A stretch of DNA of 64,000 nt, taken from the NCBI GenBank assembly GCA_946188165.1, contig CAMHTW010000013.1:1-64000 (forward strand). Direction: 5' to 3'. The stretch comes from an uncultured Prevotella sp. (GTDB taxonomy: Bacteria > Bacteroidota > Bacteroidia > Bacteroidales > Bacteroidaceae). Both the position numbers and the translations under genes were made by a program. Below, one piece after another: positions 17,601-26,578 of the stretch (the first letter of the stretch is position 1; every line of letters begins with the position of its first letter). Below the pieces are notes generated by a model. The model was given only the letters and a program-made list of their open reading frames with translations. It searched no databases and was not told the DNA's origin.

Positions 17601-17816
17601 ACCGTCGAAATCGGTCACTGTACCCGTGTTAGTTCCAGCCACTTTGACAGTAGCACCGATCATCGGGCCGTTGGCATCCTCAACAGTACCAGTAATTACC
17701 TGGTCGTTCGGAGCTGCCGCCAGTTCAGCAAGAGCAGACACCTCGGCAACTGCCGACAGTGGCATCCACATCATGCCTGCACCGAGCAGACAGAGAAACA
17801 TTGTTTTCTTGTTCAT
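14643..17816 (-). CDS. SusC/RagA family TonB-linked outer-membrane transporter, glucan locus
   Basis: A 1057-residue outer-membrane importer. It has a signal peptide (about 1-24), an N-terminal carboxypeptidase-regulatory-like domain (about 40-120, VITGTVEDANGPMIGATVKV and ISYVGYTTKSV), a plug domain (SEVVVTALGIKRDRKALGYG, then VLKGPAASALYGSRASHGV) and a large barrel ending in YGINVNVKF. SusC proteins import oligosaccharides with SusD as lid, driven by TonB. The ATG at 17816 gives the signal peptide; the -7 box (17867-17874) and a conserved regulatory element lie just upstream. It is the first gene of the SusC-SusD-binding-lipoprotein operon. Confidence 0.93.
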   Translation of the reverse strand: MNKKTMFLCLLGAGMMWMPLSAVAEVSALAELAAAPNDQVITGTVEDANGPMIGATVKVAGTNTGTVTDFDGRFSIKCKPGDMLEISYVGYTTKSVKAQQGMKVMMDEDKTVLSEVVVTALGIKRDRKALGYGVAEVKGEELTKAKETNVINSLSGKVAGLVVQNTAGGASGSTRVLLRGNTEMTGNNQPLYVIDGVPLDNTNFGSAGTEGGYDLGDGISAINPDDIENMTVLKGPAASALYGSRASHGVILITTKKADKDKVSVEYNGSLTIDTQNAQWDDIQQTYGMGYGGQFSKTATSGTNSSWGPKADNQLVEYFDGVQRPFTMYKDNTSAFFRTGLTAQNTAILSVNSGKTGVRFSFTDMRNKDILPKTHMSRDNFNLRVTTSAGPVDFDFTANYTHENVKNRPALGDSQSNVGKNLMTLAGTYNQAWLQHYETSDGEYANWNGNDQYNKNPYWDLYKNGNTSKKDIYRFTGKAIWNIDEHLKLQGTIGADLNNMTFEEYIAKTTPGKAAGQLTNQVFKNRTINAEILALYNNQFGEFDVNATLGGNIFKVDNMTTTFTGLNQQMKDVVSIMNYGEQSVQQSSYTKQINSIFGSASIGYQHTYYLEATLRGDQSSTLPLSNNWYVYPSFSGSVVFSEFIKNKNFINYGKIRASWAQVGSDTDPYQLITSYTNSKYSYSGYAMGLISGNVQPNPDLKPTRTNSYELGLEMKFFHGRLGLDLTYYNQVSKNQIIALASSSAMGYTHRLINAGEIENKGIEIALNGRVFQYKDFAWDAGVNFSKNVNKVKSLVDGMDYLELEKATWCGVSVGAEVGENYGSITGKDFKRNENGDVIINASTGLPEVDDKTRTLGNASWDWTGGFYSTFTYKNFRLSAGFDVKVGADLFSMSMRSAYQTGKASGTVAGREEWYASEEARQAAGMSSAEWLASGNARGYIVPGVIDNGDGTWRQNDIPVNPEAYWKSAADNAPGMFVYDNSYVKCREITFGYTFPEKMLGKFVKSLSLSFVARNPFIIWKNIPNIDPDSGYNTSGLGLEYGSLPSRRSYGINVNVKF

Positions 17817-17866
17817 TTTAAATTTGTTTTGAGTTATGTATATAATAATAGTAATTTTTCTCGCTG

Positions 17867-17968
17867 CAAAAGTACACAGATTCGCACACATCCAGGTTTA
17901 ATGGCATACAAAAAAGGTTCGAAAACTGAAATCTGTCAGAATTCAAACCTCTTTTTGATAGTTTTTAC
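17867..17968 (-). promoter_or_regulatory. Promoter and conserved operator A (SusCD operon)
   Basis: TACTTTTG (-7) at 17867-17874. Instead of a TTTG box there is an 18-bp spacer and then AACCTG, the near end of an element at 17893-17968. Read toward the gene, the element contains AAAACTATCAAAAAG, CTGACAGATTTCAG and GAACCTTTTTTGTATGCC. The same element with the same 18-bp spacing precedes the 19187 and 27742 genes, so it is probably the binding site of the locus regulator. Confidence 0.7.
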
Positions 17969-17981
17969 ACCTAACTCTTAC

Positions 17982-18956
17982 TTAGTGCAGCGGTAATGTT
18001 TTACTTGAAACCCGCTTCAGCTTTCCGTTCTTCCATTTAAACGTGTCAATATACATTTTCTGGTAGTCACGTGCTCGACTGGTGATGGTCTTTGTCTTCT
18101 TGTCGAAGTCAACTTCTTGAATCTCGTCGAACTCAGGCACGGGATAGAACTGGCGAGTATAGGGATTCCATACGTATGCCTTGTTAAGCGTATTGCCATT
18201 GGGCTGCATGCCTACATATATCAATACGTCAGGAAAGCCGTCGAAGTTGATATCCTCGTTGGTGACCCATCCCCATTCACTTTGCAGCAGGTCTTTGCTG
18301 ATGGCACCACTGAGGTCTTCCTTCACCGTGAACATCTTCTTACCTCGCTTCAGAAAATCAACCTCGATCTTGTCCAGCCATTCACTGTCAGTTCCTTCTG
18401 AACTATACACGCGTTCCTTAATCTGCCAATCTATGCGTCCAGGATCTGAGAGTACGGCAGGCGAACCAGGATACCAACTGGGAAGTTCCCGCATCTCCTC
18501 GAAATTCGAAAGCTGCAGCACACGACCTGTTGTCGGATTCTTCCACGACGCCTTACGCATCAGAAAATCGCCCTCCACTTCGACATAAGTCACATACAGT
18601 ATGCCCGTCATCTCGCCATCAGCCTGATATTCCGTGAAGCGGCTGACCGTCTCGTTTTCATCCTTCGATTGGATGGGCTTCTCCGGATGCCAACCCTCCA
18701 CAATCAGAATGGGTGCAGGATTCTTCGCTTTTGGATAGTACAGATAGCCTGCCGTCATCCATTCATCGTCCTGATTGCGTGTCGTCTGGAACATCACCTC
18801 TACGGGTATCTTGCCATTCATCAAAGCCTTAAAACCACGATTCTCATAGTTTTCTTCGGCCTCTAGCCTCAGCAGAGCGTTGTTATGTGCCCACACTGTC
18901 AGCGTTCCTGCCATCAGTATTAATAATAGGAATAGTGTCTTTGCCGTCTGTTTCAT
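17982..18956 (-). CDS. Secreted protein of unknown function with a VCBS/XAC2610-like segment
   Basis: A 324-residue protein with a signal peptide (about 1-23, ending VWA). The C-terminal third has NEDINFDGFPDVLIYVG (233-249), a calcium-loop pattern found in VCBS/FG-GAP-like and XAC2610-related proteins, followed by YVWNPYTRQFYPVPEFDEI and the FDKKTKTITSRAR segment typical of that group. I cannot assign a function. It lies upstream of the SusC operator on the same strand and has only a poor promoter match (TACCTTCG at 18986-18993), so it may be expressed independently of the glucan genes. Confidence 0.65.
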   Translation of the reverse strand: MKQTAKTLFLLLILMAGTLTVWAHNNALLRLEAEENYENRGFKALMNGKIPVEVMFQTTRNQDDEWMTAGYLYYPKAKNPAPILIVEGWHPEKPIQSKDENETVSRFTEYQADGEMTGILYVTYVEVEGDFLMRKASWKNPTTGRVLQLSNFEEMRELPSWYPGSPAVLSDPGRIDWQIKERVYSSEGTDSEWLDKIEVDFLKRGKKMFTVKEDLSGAISKDLLQSEWGWVTNEDINFDGFPDVLIYVGMQPNGNTLNKAYVWNPYTRQFYPVPEFDEIQEVDFDKKTKTITSRARDYQKMYIDTFKWKNGKLKRVSSKTLPLH

Positions 18957-19050
18957 TGTATTTAGTTTTTTAATGATTTACGGTGCGAAGGTAATATAAA
19001 AAAACGAACCCACCAAATAAATTCCAGTTTTATTGCACAAAATGACGTTT

Positions 19051-19149
19051 GAAAACTATCAAAAAGGGGATGAAAACCAACAGATTTCAGCTTTCAAACC
19101 TTTTTTGTACGCCATTTAACCTGAATACGCACGAAAAGACATAATTTTG
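19051..19149 (+). promoter_or_regulatory. Promoter and conserved operator B (module protein and GH5)
   Basis: The element at 19051-19123 is a close match to operator A, read in the direction of the gene: AAAACTATCAAAAAG, ACAGATTTCAG, AAACCTTTTTTGTACGCC and AACCTG. An 18-bp spacer then leads to the -7 box TAATTTTG at 19142-19149. Relative to A the middle is one base shorter. Confidence 0.7.
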
Positions 19150-19186
19150 CAGGCAGAAAATTTAAAATAACGAAAAGCAGAAGAAT

Positions 19187-20143
19187 ATGAAGAAATTATT
19201 TACTTTAGTAGTATTGAGCATTTTTGCAGTAAGTAACATGTTTGCCGCAGAGGAAACGCTGTGGGAAGGCAATGTCAGTATTTCATGGGAGAATCCTGCT
19301 CCTGCAGGAACTGTTAAGGAATGGGGAAACCCTGACGATAACCAGGACATTAGCAGTTACTGTGTCGAAGGCGAGAAATTAAACTTTTATTTCAAGGCTG
19401 ACGCTTCGGCAGAATACCATGCTTATAGGTTTGATGACTGGGACTGGAATGCATTACCCGGACAGGCTCAGGTGGACTTTGGTGGTGAGATTACAGTGAC
19501 ACTGGAGATTAATGCAGACCTGGCTACTGCCATAGCTGCCAAAGGGATCCGCATTCATGGTCATGGCTTTAGCGTCGTAAAAGTGACGAAAGGTACCATA
19601 GAAAATGGCAGCGACTCAGTAGAAGACTTGGAGGCTGCAGTATTGTGGGCTGGCGAACAGGAAATTGACGGATGGGGTGCCAAAAGCTTGGTGCTGACTA
19701 CCGAAAGCGAGGGCTTCAACGTGTTTGTTGAAAAGCTGAAAACGGCTTGCAATCTGTATTTCCTGATTGAGAATGGCAAAAGCGGCGACTTCCGCATTTC
19801 TGGTCAGTGGGGCGAATGGAACGTGACGGCATTGCCCGCTGACGGATACAACCACATGAGAGCGCTGGACAACGACAACGTGGTGAAGGTGACTCTGACG
19901 GAGGATTTCGTGACCAAGGCCTTCATAGAGCAAGGCGGCGTATCATTCTGGGGTAATGGTGGTTTCAAGATCAAAGCCATTGGTACCACCAAGGAGAGTG
20001 TGCTGAATACAACAGGCATCAGCGCTACGCTAATGAATAACGAAAGAGTGAATAGTGAGATTTATGACCTGTTAGGTCGCAAGGTGTCTCAGCCTACCAA
20101 GGGACTCTATATCGTAAATGGTAAGAAAGTCATTATAAGGTAA
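19187..20143 (+). CDS. Secreted two-module protein with type IX-like C-terminal tail (candidate carbohydrate-binding protein)
   Basis: A 318-residue protein with a signal peptide (1-20, MFAA). It has two modules of about 115 residues: the first from ETLWEGNVSISWEN to IRIHGHGFSVVKV, the second from AVLWAGEQEIDGWG to VSFWGNGGFKIKAIG. The LWEG start and GHGF..VK end match the duplicated module of the binding lipoprotein at 11206. The C-terminus (IYDLLGRKVSQP, then KGLYIVNGKKVIIR) looks like a short type IX sorting tail. No catalytic family is recognised. It carries the shared operator and precedes a GH5 gene by 46 bp, so I infer a glucan-binding accessory protein. Confidence 0.7.
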   Translation: MKKLFTLVVLSIFAVSNMFAAEETLWEGNVSISWENPAPAGTVKEWGNPDDNQDISSYCVEGEKLNFYFKADASAEYHAYRFDDWDWNALPGQAQVDFGGEITVTLEINADLATAIAAKGIRIHGHGFSVVKVTKGTIENGSDSVEDLEAAVLWAGEQEIDGWGAKSLVLTTESEGFNVFVEKLKTACNLYFLIENGKSGDFRISGQWGEWNVTALPADGYNHMRALDNDNVVKVTLTEDFVTKAFIEQGGVSFWGNGGFKIKAIGTTKESVLNTTGISATLMNNERVNSEIYDLLGRKVSQPTKGLYIVNGKKVIIR

Positions 20144-20189
20144 AAAGATAGTTCTAGATTAATAGTTTTTAAAGTAGTTTTCATTAAGC

Positions 20190-21476
20190 ATGAGAAGTCT
20201 TTGCTTAACTGTTTTGGGATGGTTGGCTGTGTCAGTGATGGCGCAGCCAACAGCCCATGAATGGAATGCATCGGTGACGGCGGGCTGGAATTTGGGCAAT
20301 CAACTAGAGTGTCCACCTTCGGGTCAGGATAATGGGTCCGTCGCCATCTGCAATCCGACTAATGCCTTGAGTGCCGAGACGGCATGGGGCAATCCACGTA
20401 TCACCCAGCAGCTTATGCAGGCTGTGAAAGCTGCCGGTTTCAATGCCGTGCGTATTCCCGTGCGCTGGCAACACCACATTACCAACGTCCAGACCATGAC
20501 TATTGACATCCAATGGCTGAACCGTATTAAGGAGGTGGTGAGTTATGCCCTGGAATTGGACATGAAGGTGATTATCAACACGCACCATGAGCAATGGCTG
20601 GAGAGCCGTCCTACCTATGCATACAAAGAGGATAACAACAACCGTCTGGGACTATTATGGACGCAGATAGCCACAGCTTTTAAAGATTACGACTACAATC
20701 TGGCCTTTGCCGGCACTAACGAGGTACACGTACCTAACAATTGGAACGCACCGACGGCTGAGAATCTGAACGTACAAAATGCGTACAACCAGACATTTAT
20801 TGACGCTGTACGAGCTACGGGGGGACAAAACCTGCAGCGCCACCTCATTGTGCAGACTTACAATACCAACATCAGTTACGGACTCAGCGGATTTATTGTT
20901 CCTACCGACATCGAGGGTAACGGCAATAACTATATGAGCGTGGAGGTGCACTACTATACGCCCTGGGAATATTGCGGTACGAATACCTATTATTATTGGG
21001 GACAGCAATATAAGGACTTCGGTCCGATATCCTCGTACGATGAACAGGCCATGAGGAACGAGTTCCAGCAGATGGCCCAGGAGTGGGGCCAACAAGGATT
21101 GGGCATTATCATTGGTGAATGGGGTGTAACTGACCACTATACGACGTCTGGGCGCAAAGCCATTATTCATGAGAACATGGCATATTTCTGTAAGACGCTG
21201 GTCAATGAAGCCCGTCAGCGAGGTTTCGCTACTTTCGTATGGGACAATAACGTGTTCGGCAATGGCGAAGAGAAATTCGTCATCTTCGACCGATGGAACA
21301 ACATGGCCCTCAAAGCCGACTGGATTGTAGAAGGCATTATGAATGGTGTCGCTACAAATATTGAGCCACTAAAAGCAAAATCAGAAAAAAGCCAGACGCC
21401 CGCTCGTCTGGCAATAGACAAAGGGCGTCTGGTCATTATCAAAGGCAACAAATGCTACAATTTGTTGGGCATTTGA
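20190..21476 (+). CDS. Secreted GH5 endo-beta-glucanase-type enzyme
   Basis: A 428-residue GH5 enzyme with a signal peptide (1-18). Visible motifs are GWNLGNQLE (32-40), FNAVRIPVRW (84-93), INTHHEQW (129-136), the acid/base E178 in AGTNEVH and the nucleophile E310 in IIGEWGVTD. GH5 retains anomeric configuration and includes cellulases, lichenases, xyloglucanases and mannanases; cellobiose phosphorylase in the locus favours a beta-1,4-glucan. After the barrel a linker leads to GRLVIIKGNKCYNLLGI, which looks like a shortened sorting tail. It is paralogous to the GH5 at 26579. It is convergent with the symporter gene, 4 bp apart. Confidence 0.88.
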   Translation: MRSLCLTVLGWLAVSVMAQPTAHEWNASVTAGWNLGNQLECPPSGQDNGSVAICNPTNALSAETAWGNPRITQQLMQAVKAAGFNAVRIPVRWQHHITNVQTMTIDIQWLNRIKEVVSYALELDMKVIINTHHEQWLESRPTYAYKEDNNNRLGLLWTQIATAFKDYDYNLAFAGTNEVHVPNNWNAPTAENLNVQNAYNQTFIDAVRATGGQNLQRHLIVQTYNTNISYGLSGFIVPTDIEGNGNNYMSVEVHYYTPWEYCGTNTYYYWGQQYKDFGPISSYDEQAMRNEFQQMAQEWGQQGLGIIIGEWGVTDHYTTSGRKAIIHENMAYFCKTLVNEARQRGFATFVWDNNVFGNGEEKFVIFDRWNNMALKADWIVEGIMNGVATNIEPLKAKSEKSQTPARLAIDKGRLVIIKGNKCYNLLGI

Positions 21477-21480
21477 GCAA

Positions 21481-22821
21481 TTACTTCTTAATAGGATAAA
21501 TGTAAAGCAGTGCCAGCATGAGACCTGCGATAACAGCGGGGAAGAGGGAGAACAGCAGCCATATCATACGGTTCACCGAATCGGCATCGGTAATGGTGAT
21601 GACGGTCTGACCAGTTGCATCGGTACCCGAAATGAAGCCTGCAAAGCCCAACAGCAGGGCAACGAGTGAACCGGAAATGGCGGTACCGAATTTCATAGCC
21701 ATCGTACCACTGGAGAATATCAGACCCGTGGACGACGTGCCGTTCTTCTCGGTGGCATAGTCGGATACGTCAGCATACATAGACCACAGCAGAGGCGAAT
21801 AGATGCCGATACCGATAGACGTGAGGATGACGACAGCCACCATCACCCAGATATAAGCAGGATCCATAGGTACGAAGAAGAAACCTACGGACGTGACGGC
21901 ACAGATAACGGCAGCCCACATGAATGCCTTGCGCTTGGAACCCACCCACTTGGTAAACACGGGCGACACGCCACCGAAGACCATACAAGTCAGTTCGCCA
22001 AAGGTCATGAAGACGGTGTAGTTGATGATGAGTCCAGAAACAGTAACATCGCCATGCATACAGTATTCAAACATGTAACCAGCCACGGCATAGCGGAAGC
22101 CATTGAAGAAATTAGTGCAAACACCAACCAACGTCAGGATAATCCAAGGACGGTTGCGGAACAGGTCGCGGAAGGGCTTGAACGAGAACTTCTCAGCGCG
22201 GACGGGCTTCAGGCGTTCCTTGGTCAGCAGTCCGCAAGCCAGCGTACCTGCTGCGGCAATCACACCGAAAAAGGCACCCAGCACAGCATACTGATGCTGG
22301 TCACTGCCACCAACCATCTTCTGCAGATAGGGGAACGACAAGAGCGTAATGAAGCCCATAGCGTAGGCTCCCACCATGCGGAATGAGGAGAACTGATTCT
22401 TCTCGTCGTCGTTGTCAGTCATCACACCCAATAGTGAGCCGTAGGGCACGTTGACGGCGGTATAGACGGCCATCATCATCAGATAGAGCGAGTAGGCCCA
22501 GATGCGTTTGCCCATAGGACCGAAGTCGGGCGTATAGAGCAGCAGGGCGAAGATGAGGCCAAAGGGGATGGCACCCAGAATGAGCCAAGGGCGATAGGTG
22601 CCCCAGCGACTCTGGGTACGGTCGGCCAGCGAACCCATCAGAGGGTCGGTGACCACATCGAACATACGGGCAATCAGCATCAGCGTAGCCGTATCAGCCA
22701 CTGTGAGTCCGAAGACATTTGTAAAGAACAGAGGAAAAGCAATTGACATCACTTTCCATGTGATGCCGCCGGCAGCGGCATCACCCAGAGCATATCCTAT
22801 TTTTTCTTTTAATGTAGCCAT
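21481..22821 (-). CDS. Glycoside/cation symporter, GPH family (MFS)
   Basis: A 446-residue inner-membrane transporter with about 12 membrane segments. The RMFDVVTDPLMGSLADRT segment followed by RWGTYRPWLILG near residues 50-80 is the signature of the glycoside-pentoside-hexuronide:cation symporter family. It begins 12 bp after the cellobiose phosphorylase stop on the same strand, so it very probably imports the disaccharide (cellobiose or short cellodextrin) that the phosphorylase cleaves. Substrate is inferred from context. Confidence 0.9.
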   Translation of the reverse strand: MATLKEKIGYALGDAAAGGITWKVMSIAFPLFFTNVFGLTVADTATLMLIARMFDVVTDPLMGSLADRTQSRWGTYRPWLILGAIPFGLIFALLLYTPDFGPMGKRIWAYSLYLMMMAVYTAVNVPYGSLLGVMTDNDDEKNQFSSFRMVGAYAMGFITLLSFPYLQKMVGGSDQHQYAVLGAFFGVIAAAGTLACGLLTKERLKPVRAEKFSFKPFRDLFRNRPWIILTLVGVCTNFFNGFRYAVAGYMFEYCMHGDVTVSGLIINYTVFMTFGELTCMVFGGVSPVFTKWVGSKRKAFMWAAVICAVTSVGFFFVPMDPAYIWVMVAVVILTSIGIGIYSPLLWSMYADVSDYATEKNGTSSTGLIFSSGTMAMKFGTAISGSLVALLLGFAGFISGTDATGQTVITITDADSVNRMIWLLFSLFPAVIAGLMLALLYIYPIKK

Positions 22822-22833
22822 AAGAATAACGAA

Positions 22834-25350
22834 TTACATAACGACCTCTACGACGTGGTGACCAGGAGTTGCAGTGATGACGTTGCCCTCGATAGTTGAA
22901 CCGTCGAGCACGATGGAGCGCACGCCACTCTGACAACCGTCGGGGTTCTTGATGGTGATATCGAACGAGGCATCGCGCAACTCACGGTGTACGGTGTACT
23001 CTTTGAGTGTAGACGGGATGCAAGGGTCGATTTCAATGCCATCGTAGGTAGGTTTGATGCCGAGAATGTATTGCGTGATGGTAATCCAGTTCCATGCAGC
23101 CGTACCCGTGAGCCATGAGTTTTTACCCTCGCCAGGCTTGGCAGCATCCTTGCCAGCTACCATCTGACAATAGACGTATGGTTCAACCTTGTGCAGCTGC
23201 TGGTCCTTAATCCAGGCAGGACATATCTTGGTATAGTGGTCCCAGGCATCATTGCCACGACGAGCTACAGTCTCACCAATGATAACCCATGGATTGTTGT
23301 GGCAGAAGATGCCGGCATTCTCCTTATAGCCAGCGGGATAGCTGGAGATTTCGCCCATCTCAACATAGTAGCGGGTGAAAGCGGGATTGTTCAATACCAT
23401 GCCGTGCTCGCAATCGAGATATTTCTTGCAGGAATCAAGGGCCTTGTCAACCATACCTTCCTCAAGACCGATACCAGCCATGGTGCAGAAACCCTGCGAC
23501 TCGATGAATATCTTGCCTTCCTCGCACTCATTGGACCCAATCTTGTTGCCGTAGAAGTCGTAGGCACGCAGATACCACTCACCATCCCAGCCGTGTTTCT
23601 TCACGGCTTCAACCATGGCGTCGATGCAGCGCTGGGCACGCATGGCCTCCTCGCCCTTTGAGATTTTCTGGCAAAGTTCCACATACTGATTACCCGTTAA
23701 CACGAAGAGGCCTGCAATCATCAACGACTCGGCCTTTGAGCCCTCGCTGTTGTTCTCGGTGGTCTGGAACGATTCGTTAGGATCCCACGAGAAGCAGTTC
23801 AGGTTCAGACAATCGTTCCAGTCGGCACGCCCAATGAGCGGCAACATGTGGGGACCAAGGTTCTCGACGACGTGGTTGAACGAGATACGCAGGTGTTCAA
23901 ACAAAGGCACCTCAGTGCCTGGCTCGTTATCCCAAGGCACCATCTCGTCAAGAATCGAGAAGTCGCCCGTCTCCTTGATGTAAGCTACAGTACCGAAAAT
24001 AAGCCAGCAGGGGTCGTCGTTGAAACCACCGCCGATGTCATTGTTGCCGCGCTTGGTCAAAGGCTGGTACTGGTGGTAACAGCCACCGTCGGGGAACTGT
24101 GTCGAAGCGATATCGATGATACGCTGACGGGCACGACTGGGCACCTGATGAACGAAACCTACGAGGTCCTGATTGGAGTCGCGGAAACCCATGCCACGGC
24201 CTACCCCACTCTCAAAGAACGAAGCAGAACGCGAGAAGCAGAAGGTAATCATGCACTGGTATTGGTTCCAGATGTTGACCATGCGGTTCAATCGCTCGTC
24301 GGCACTTGTAACAGTGTACTTCGACAGCAGACCGTCCCACATTTCCTTCAATTCCTGGAAGGCAGCATCGACAGCCTCCACAGTAGCAAAACGCTGGATG
24401 GCAGCATGTGCTTTCTTCTTGTTGACCAACGTCACATCGGAATCCTGTGAAGATATCAACTCGCCACGCTGCTTGCGGGCAATGTCCTCTTGTGAGAACT
24501 TCTCGTCCTGTTCGTTCTCGACATAACCCAATAGGAAAATGTAGTCCTTCGATTCGCCAGGCTGCAGTGTCACCTCAACATAATGCGAGGCGATGGGACT
24601 CCAACCATGTGCCACAGACATGGCGGGCTTGCCAGCCATGACACACTGTGGTGCCTCAAAACCATTGTAAAGCCCCACGAACGACTCGCGGTCGGTATCG
24701 TAGCCATCGGCCTCGGCATTGGTCAATGCATAGTAGGCATAGTGGTTACGGCGCTCCTTATATTCCGTCTTGTGGTAGATGGTTAAGCCCGCAGGAGAAC
24801 CTGCGGGAACAGGTGCGGTTTCTATTTCCACTTCGCCCGTTGACCAGTTGCGCTGGAAATTCTCCATATCGGTGGCTGCGTTCCACAGGCACCACTCAGT
24901 AAAGGAGAAGAGTTTTAGTGTCTTCACCTCGTTAGTGGTATTGCGGAGCGTCAGCTTCTGCACCTCGGCCCACGTCTTCAAAGGGACGAAGAAGAGGACT
25001 GAGGCCTCCACCCCATTCTTGGCACCAGTGATACGAGTATAGTTCATGCCGTGACGGCACTCGTACGAATCGAGCGGTGTCTTGCAAGGTTTCCAACCTG
25101 GACTCCACACGGTGCTACCATCATTGATATAGAAATAGCGACCACCAGCATCCATAGGCACTCCGTTGTAGCGGTAGCGCGTGATACGGCGGAACTTGGC
25201 ATCCTTGTAGAAGTCGTAGCCACCAGCAGTATTCGAAATCAGGCCAAAGAAATCCTCGTTACCCAGATAATTGATCCAAGGAAACGGTGTTGCGGGGTCG
25301 GTAATGACGTACTCGCGATTTTGATCGTCAAAATGTCCGAATGTCTTCAT
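22834..25350 (-). CDS. Cellobiose phosphorylase (GH94)
   Basis: An 838-residue cytoplasmic enzyme that converts cellobiose and phosphate to glucose and alpha-glucose 1-phosphate. The N-terminal [23 protein letters not shown] and [11 protein letters not shown] motifs are characteristic of cellobiose phosphorylase rather than chitobiose or cellodextrin phosphorylases. The catalytic-acid region [11 protein letters not shown] (508-517) and the glycine/His-rich phosphate region near the C-terminus are present. No signal peptide. Length agrees with known enzymes (about 810-840). It lies after two GH5 genes and before the symporter in the operator-C operon, where it would conserve phosphate-bond energy from imported cellobiose. 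Confidence 0.92.
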   Translation of the reverse strand: MKTFGHFDDQNREYVITDPATPFPWINYLGNEDFFGLISNTAGGYDFYKDAKFRRITRYRYNGVPMDAGGRYFYINDGSTVWSPGWKPCKTPLDSYECRHGMNYTRITGAKNGVEASVLFFVPLKTWAEVQKLTLRNTTNEVKTLKLFSFTEWCLWNAATDMENFQRNWSTGEVEIETAPVPAGSPAGLTIYHKTEYKERRNHYAYYALTNAEADGYDTDRESFVGLYNGFEAPQCVMAGKPAMSVAHGWSPIASHYVEVTLQPGESKDYIFLLGYVENEQDEKFSQEDIARKQRGELISSQDSDVTLVNKKKAHAAIQRFATVEAVDAAFQELKEMWDGLLSKYTVTSADERLNRMVNIWNQYQCMITFCFSRSASFFESGVGRGMGFRDSNQDLVGFVHQVPSRARQRIIDIASTQFPDGGCYHQYQPLTKRGNNDIGGGFNDDPCWLIFGTVAYIKETGDFSILDEMVPWDNEPGTEVPLFEHLRISFNHVVENLGPHMLPLIGRADWNDCLNLNCFSWDPNESFQTTENNSEGSKAESLMIAGLFVLTGNQYVELCQKISKGEEAMRAQRCIDAMVEAVKKHGWDGEWYLRAYDFYGNKIGSNECEEGKIFIESQGFCTMAGIGLEEGMVDKALDSCKKYLDCEHGMVLNNPAFTRYYVEMGEISSYPAGYKENAGIFCHNNPWVIIGETVARRGNDAWDHYTKICPAWIKDQQLHKVEPYVYCQMVAGKDAAKPGEGKNSWLTGTAAWNWITITQYILGIKPTYDGIEIDPCIPSTLKEYTVHRELRDASFDITIKNPDGCQSGVRSIVLDGSTIEGNVITATPGHHVVEVVM

Positions 25351-25371
25351 ATTATTGATATTCTTTATATT

Positions 25372-25403
25372 ATTCGATTTTTCGAGATTTCGAAATTTCG
25401 AGT
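25372..25403 (-). repeat. Octad array after the GH5 lipoprotein gene
   Basis: Four 8-bp units with CG at 25375, 25383, 25391 and 25399, i.e. an exact 8-bp step; units are of the type TCGAAATT on the minus strand. It touches the GH5 stop codon and leads toward the phosphorylase start. Confidence 0.55.
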
Positions 25404-26536
25404 TATTTCTCAGTCAACAGATCAACAAGGCCTTTATCCTTGAATTCGTGTTTCTGCTGGTCCCAGAAACCGAAGTCGGCATCGTAGCACCAAGTGGTCC
25501 AGGCAATGTTGTTCTCTTTGAACACAGTCAACATATCCTTCGTCCACTTGTAAGCCAGTTCACGGTCGACGGGTTCGTAGACACCCCACTCGCCACAGAA
25601 CAGCTGTAGATTATACTTCTTGGCAGCCTCGATAGCATCCTTGAAATCGGCACGAATCTTATCAATGTTCCACTCCACAGTGGTAAACTTGTTCTCATCG
25701 ATAACCTTCTTAACGGTGTCATTGGCAGCCTCATAGTCCTCCTTCGACACGAGTACGCCAGGATAGTTCACCTTGCCTGTATATTTGCCAATAGGCGTCC
25801 ACCACGCGCCGTAGTGGGTCAGGATCATAGGATTGTAATAGTGGAACGAAAGAATGATGTTCTTGTCGTTCTCAGGTACTTTCAGATACTTGATGGTTTC
25901 ATAGCTCTGCCACATGTTGGAGCCGATGACCAGAGTACGCTGGGGCTCACGCTCACGCAGTGCCTTATGAACTTTGGCAATAAGCTGATTCCACTGCTCG
26001 TGGTCTTCAGCCACAGGTTCGTTCATAAATTCATAGGCCACGGAGTCGTTGCTATAACCCTTCAACACGTCGGACAACTGATACCACATATTAATCAGGT
26101 CTTGCTGAGCCTTCTCAGAAGTAAACAGCGTGTTGGCATCGGCCTGACCCTCGTTTACGGCATTGAAATAGTGAGAACGGATAATATGCAGGTCAACAAT
26201 GGTGCGCAGGTGATGCTTCTCTGCCCAATTGATGGCGTTAATCATCAAATCCCATGCTTCGGGAAGCTTGTTACCCTGCTCGTCCCAGAACTGTACCTCG
26301 TCAATCGGCAGACGCACGAAGTCGAAACCCAGTGAATCAAGACGGGCAAAGTCGTCCTCCTGAATGTGCTTCTGACGGGCTTCGCCACGTTCCTCAGACT
26401 GTGACAGCCAGTGGCTCACGTTGGTACCGCGCTGGATGCGGAAATTGTTTACTTCATCCGTTTTCTTCTCTGAACATGCTGAGAACATCAACACGGAAAC
26501 GGCAACGAATGCCAAACTCTTCAGTACTTTTTTCAT
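25403..26536 (-). CDS. GH5 family lipoprotein (cell-surface or periplasmic beta-glucanase)
   Basis: A 377-residue lipoprotein (lipobox FSAC, C21) with a GH5 barrel: [10 protein letters not shown] (36-45), FDFVRLPID (71-79), acid/base E173 in YEFMNEPV and nucleophile E316 in [10 protein letters not shown]. It is only distantly related to the two other GH5 genes here and may belong to a subfamily with exo-glucanase or beta-glucosidase-like activity on oligosaccharides. The lipid anchor keeps it on the cell. It is the second gene of the operon led by the GH5 at 26579. Confidence 0.87.
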   Translation of the reverse strand: MKKVLKSLAFVAVSVLMFSACSEKKTDEVNNFRIQRGTNVSHWLSQSEERGEARQKHIQEDDFARLDSLGFDFVRLPIDEVQFWDEQGNKLPEAWDLMINAINWAEKHHLRTIVDLHIIRSHYFNAVNEGQADANTLFTSEKAQQDLINMWYQLSDVLKGYSNDSVAYEFMNEPVAEDHEQWNQLIAKVHKALREREPQRTLVIGSNMWQSYETIKYLKVPENDKNIILSFHYYNPMILTHYGAWWTPIGKYTGKVNYPGVLVSKEDYEAANDTVKKVIDENKFTTVEWNIDKIRADFKDAIEAAKKYNLQLFCGEWGVYEPVDRELAYKWTKDMLTVFKENNIAWTTWCYDADFGFWDQQKHEFKDKGLVDLLTEK

Positions 26537-26578
26537 AGTTATTTGTGTTTAAAATCCAATACTTATAATTCTTAATAT

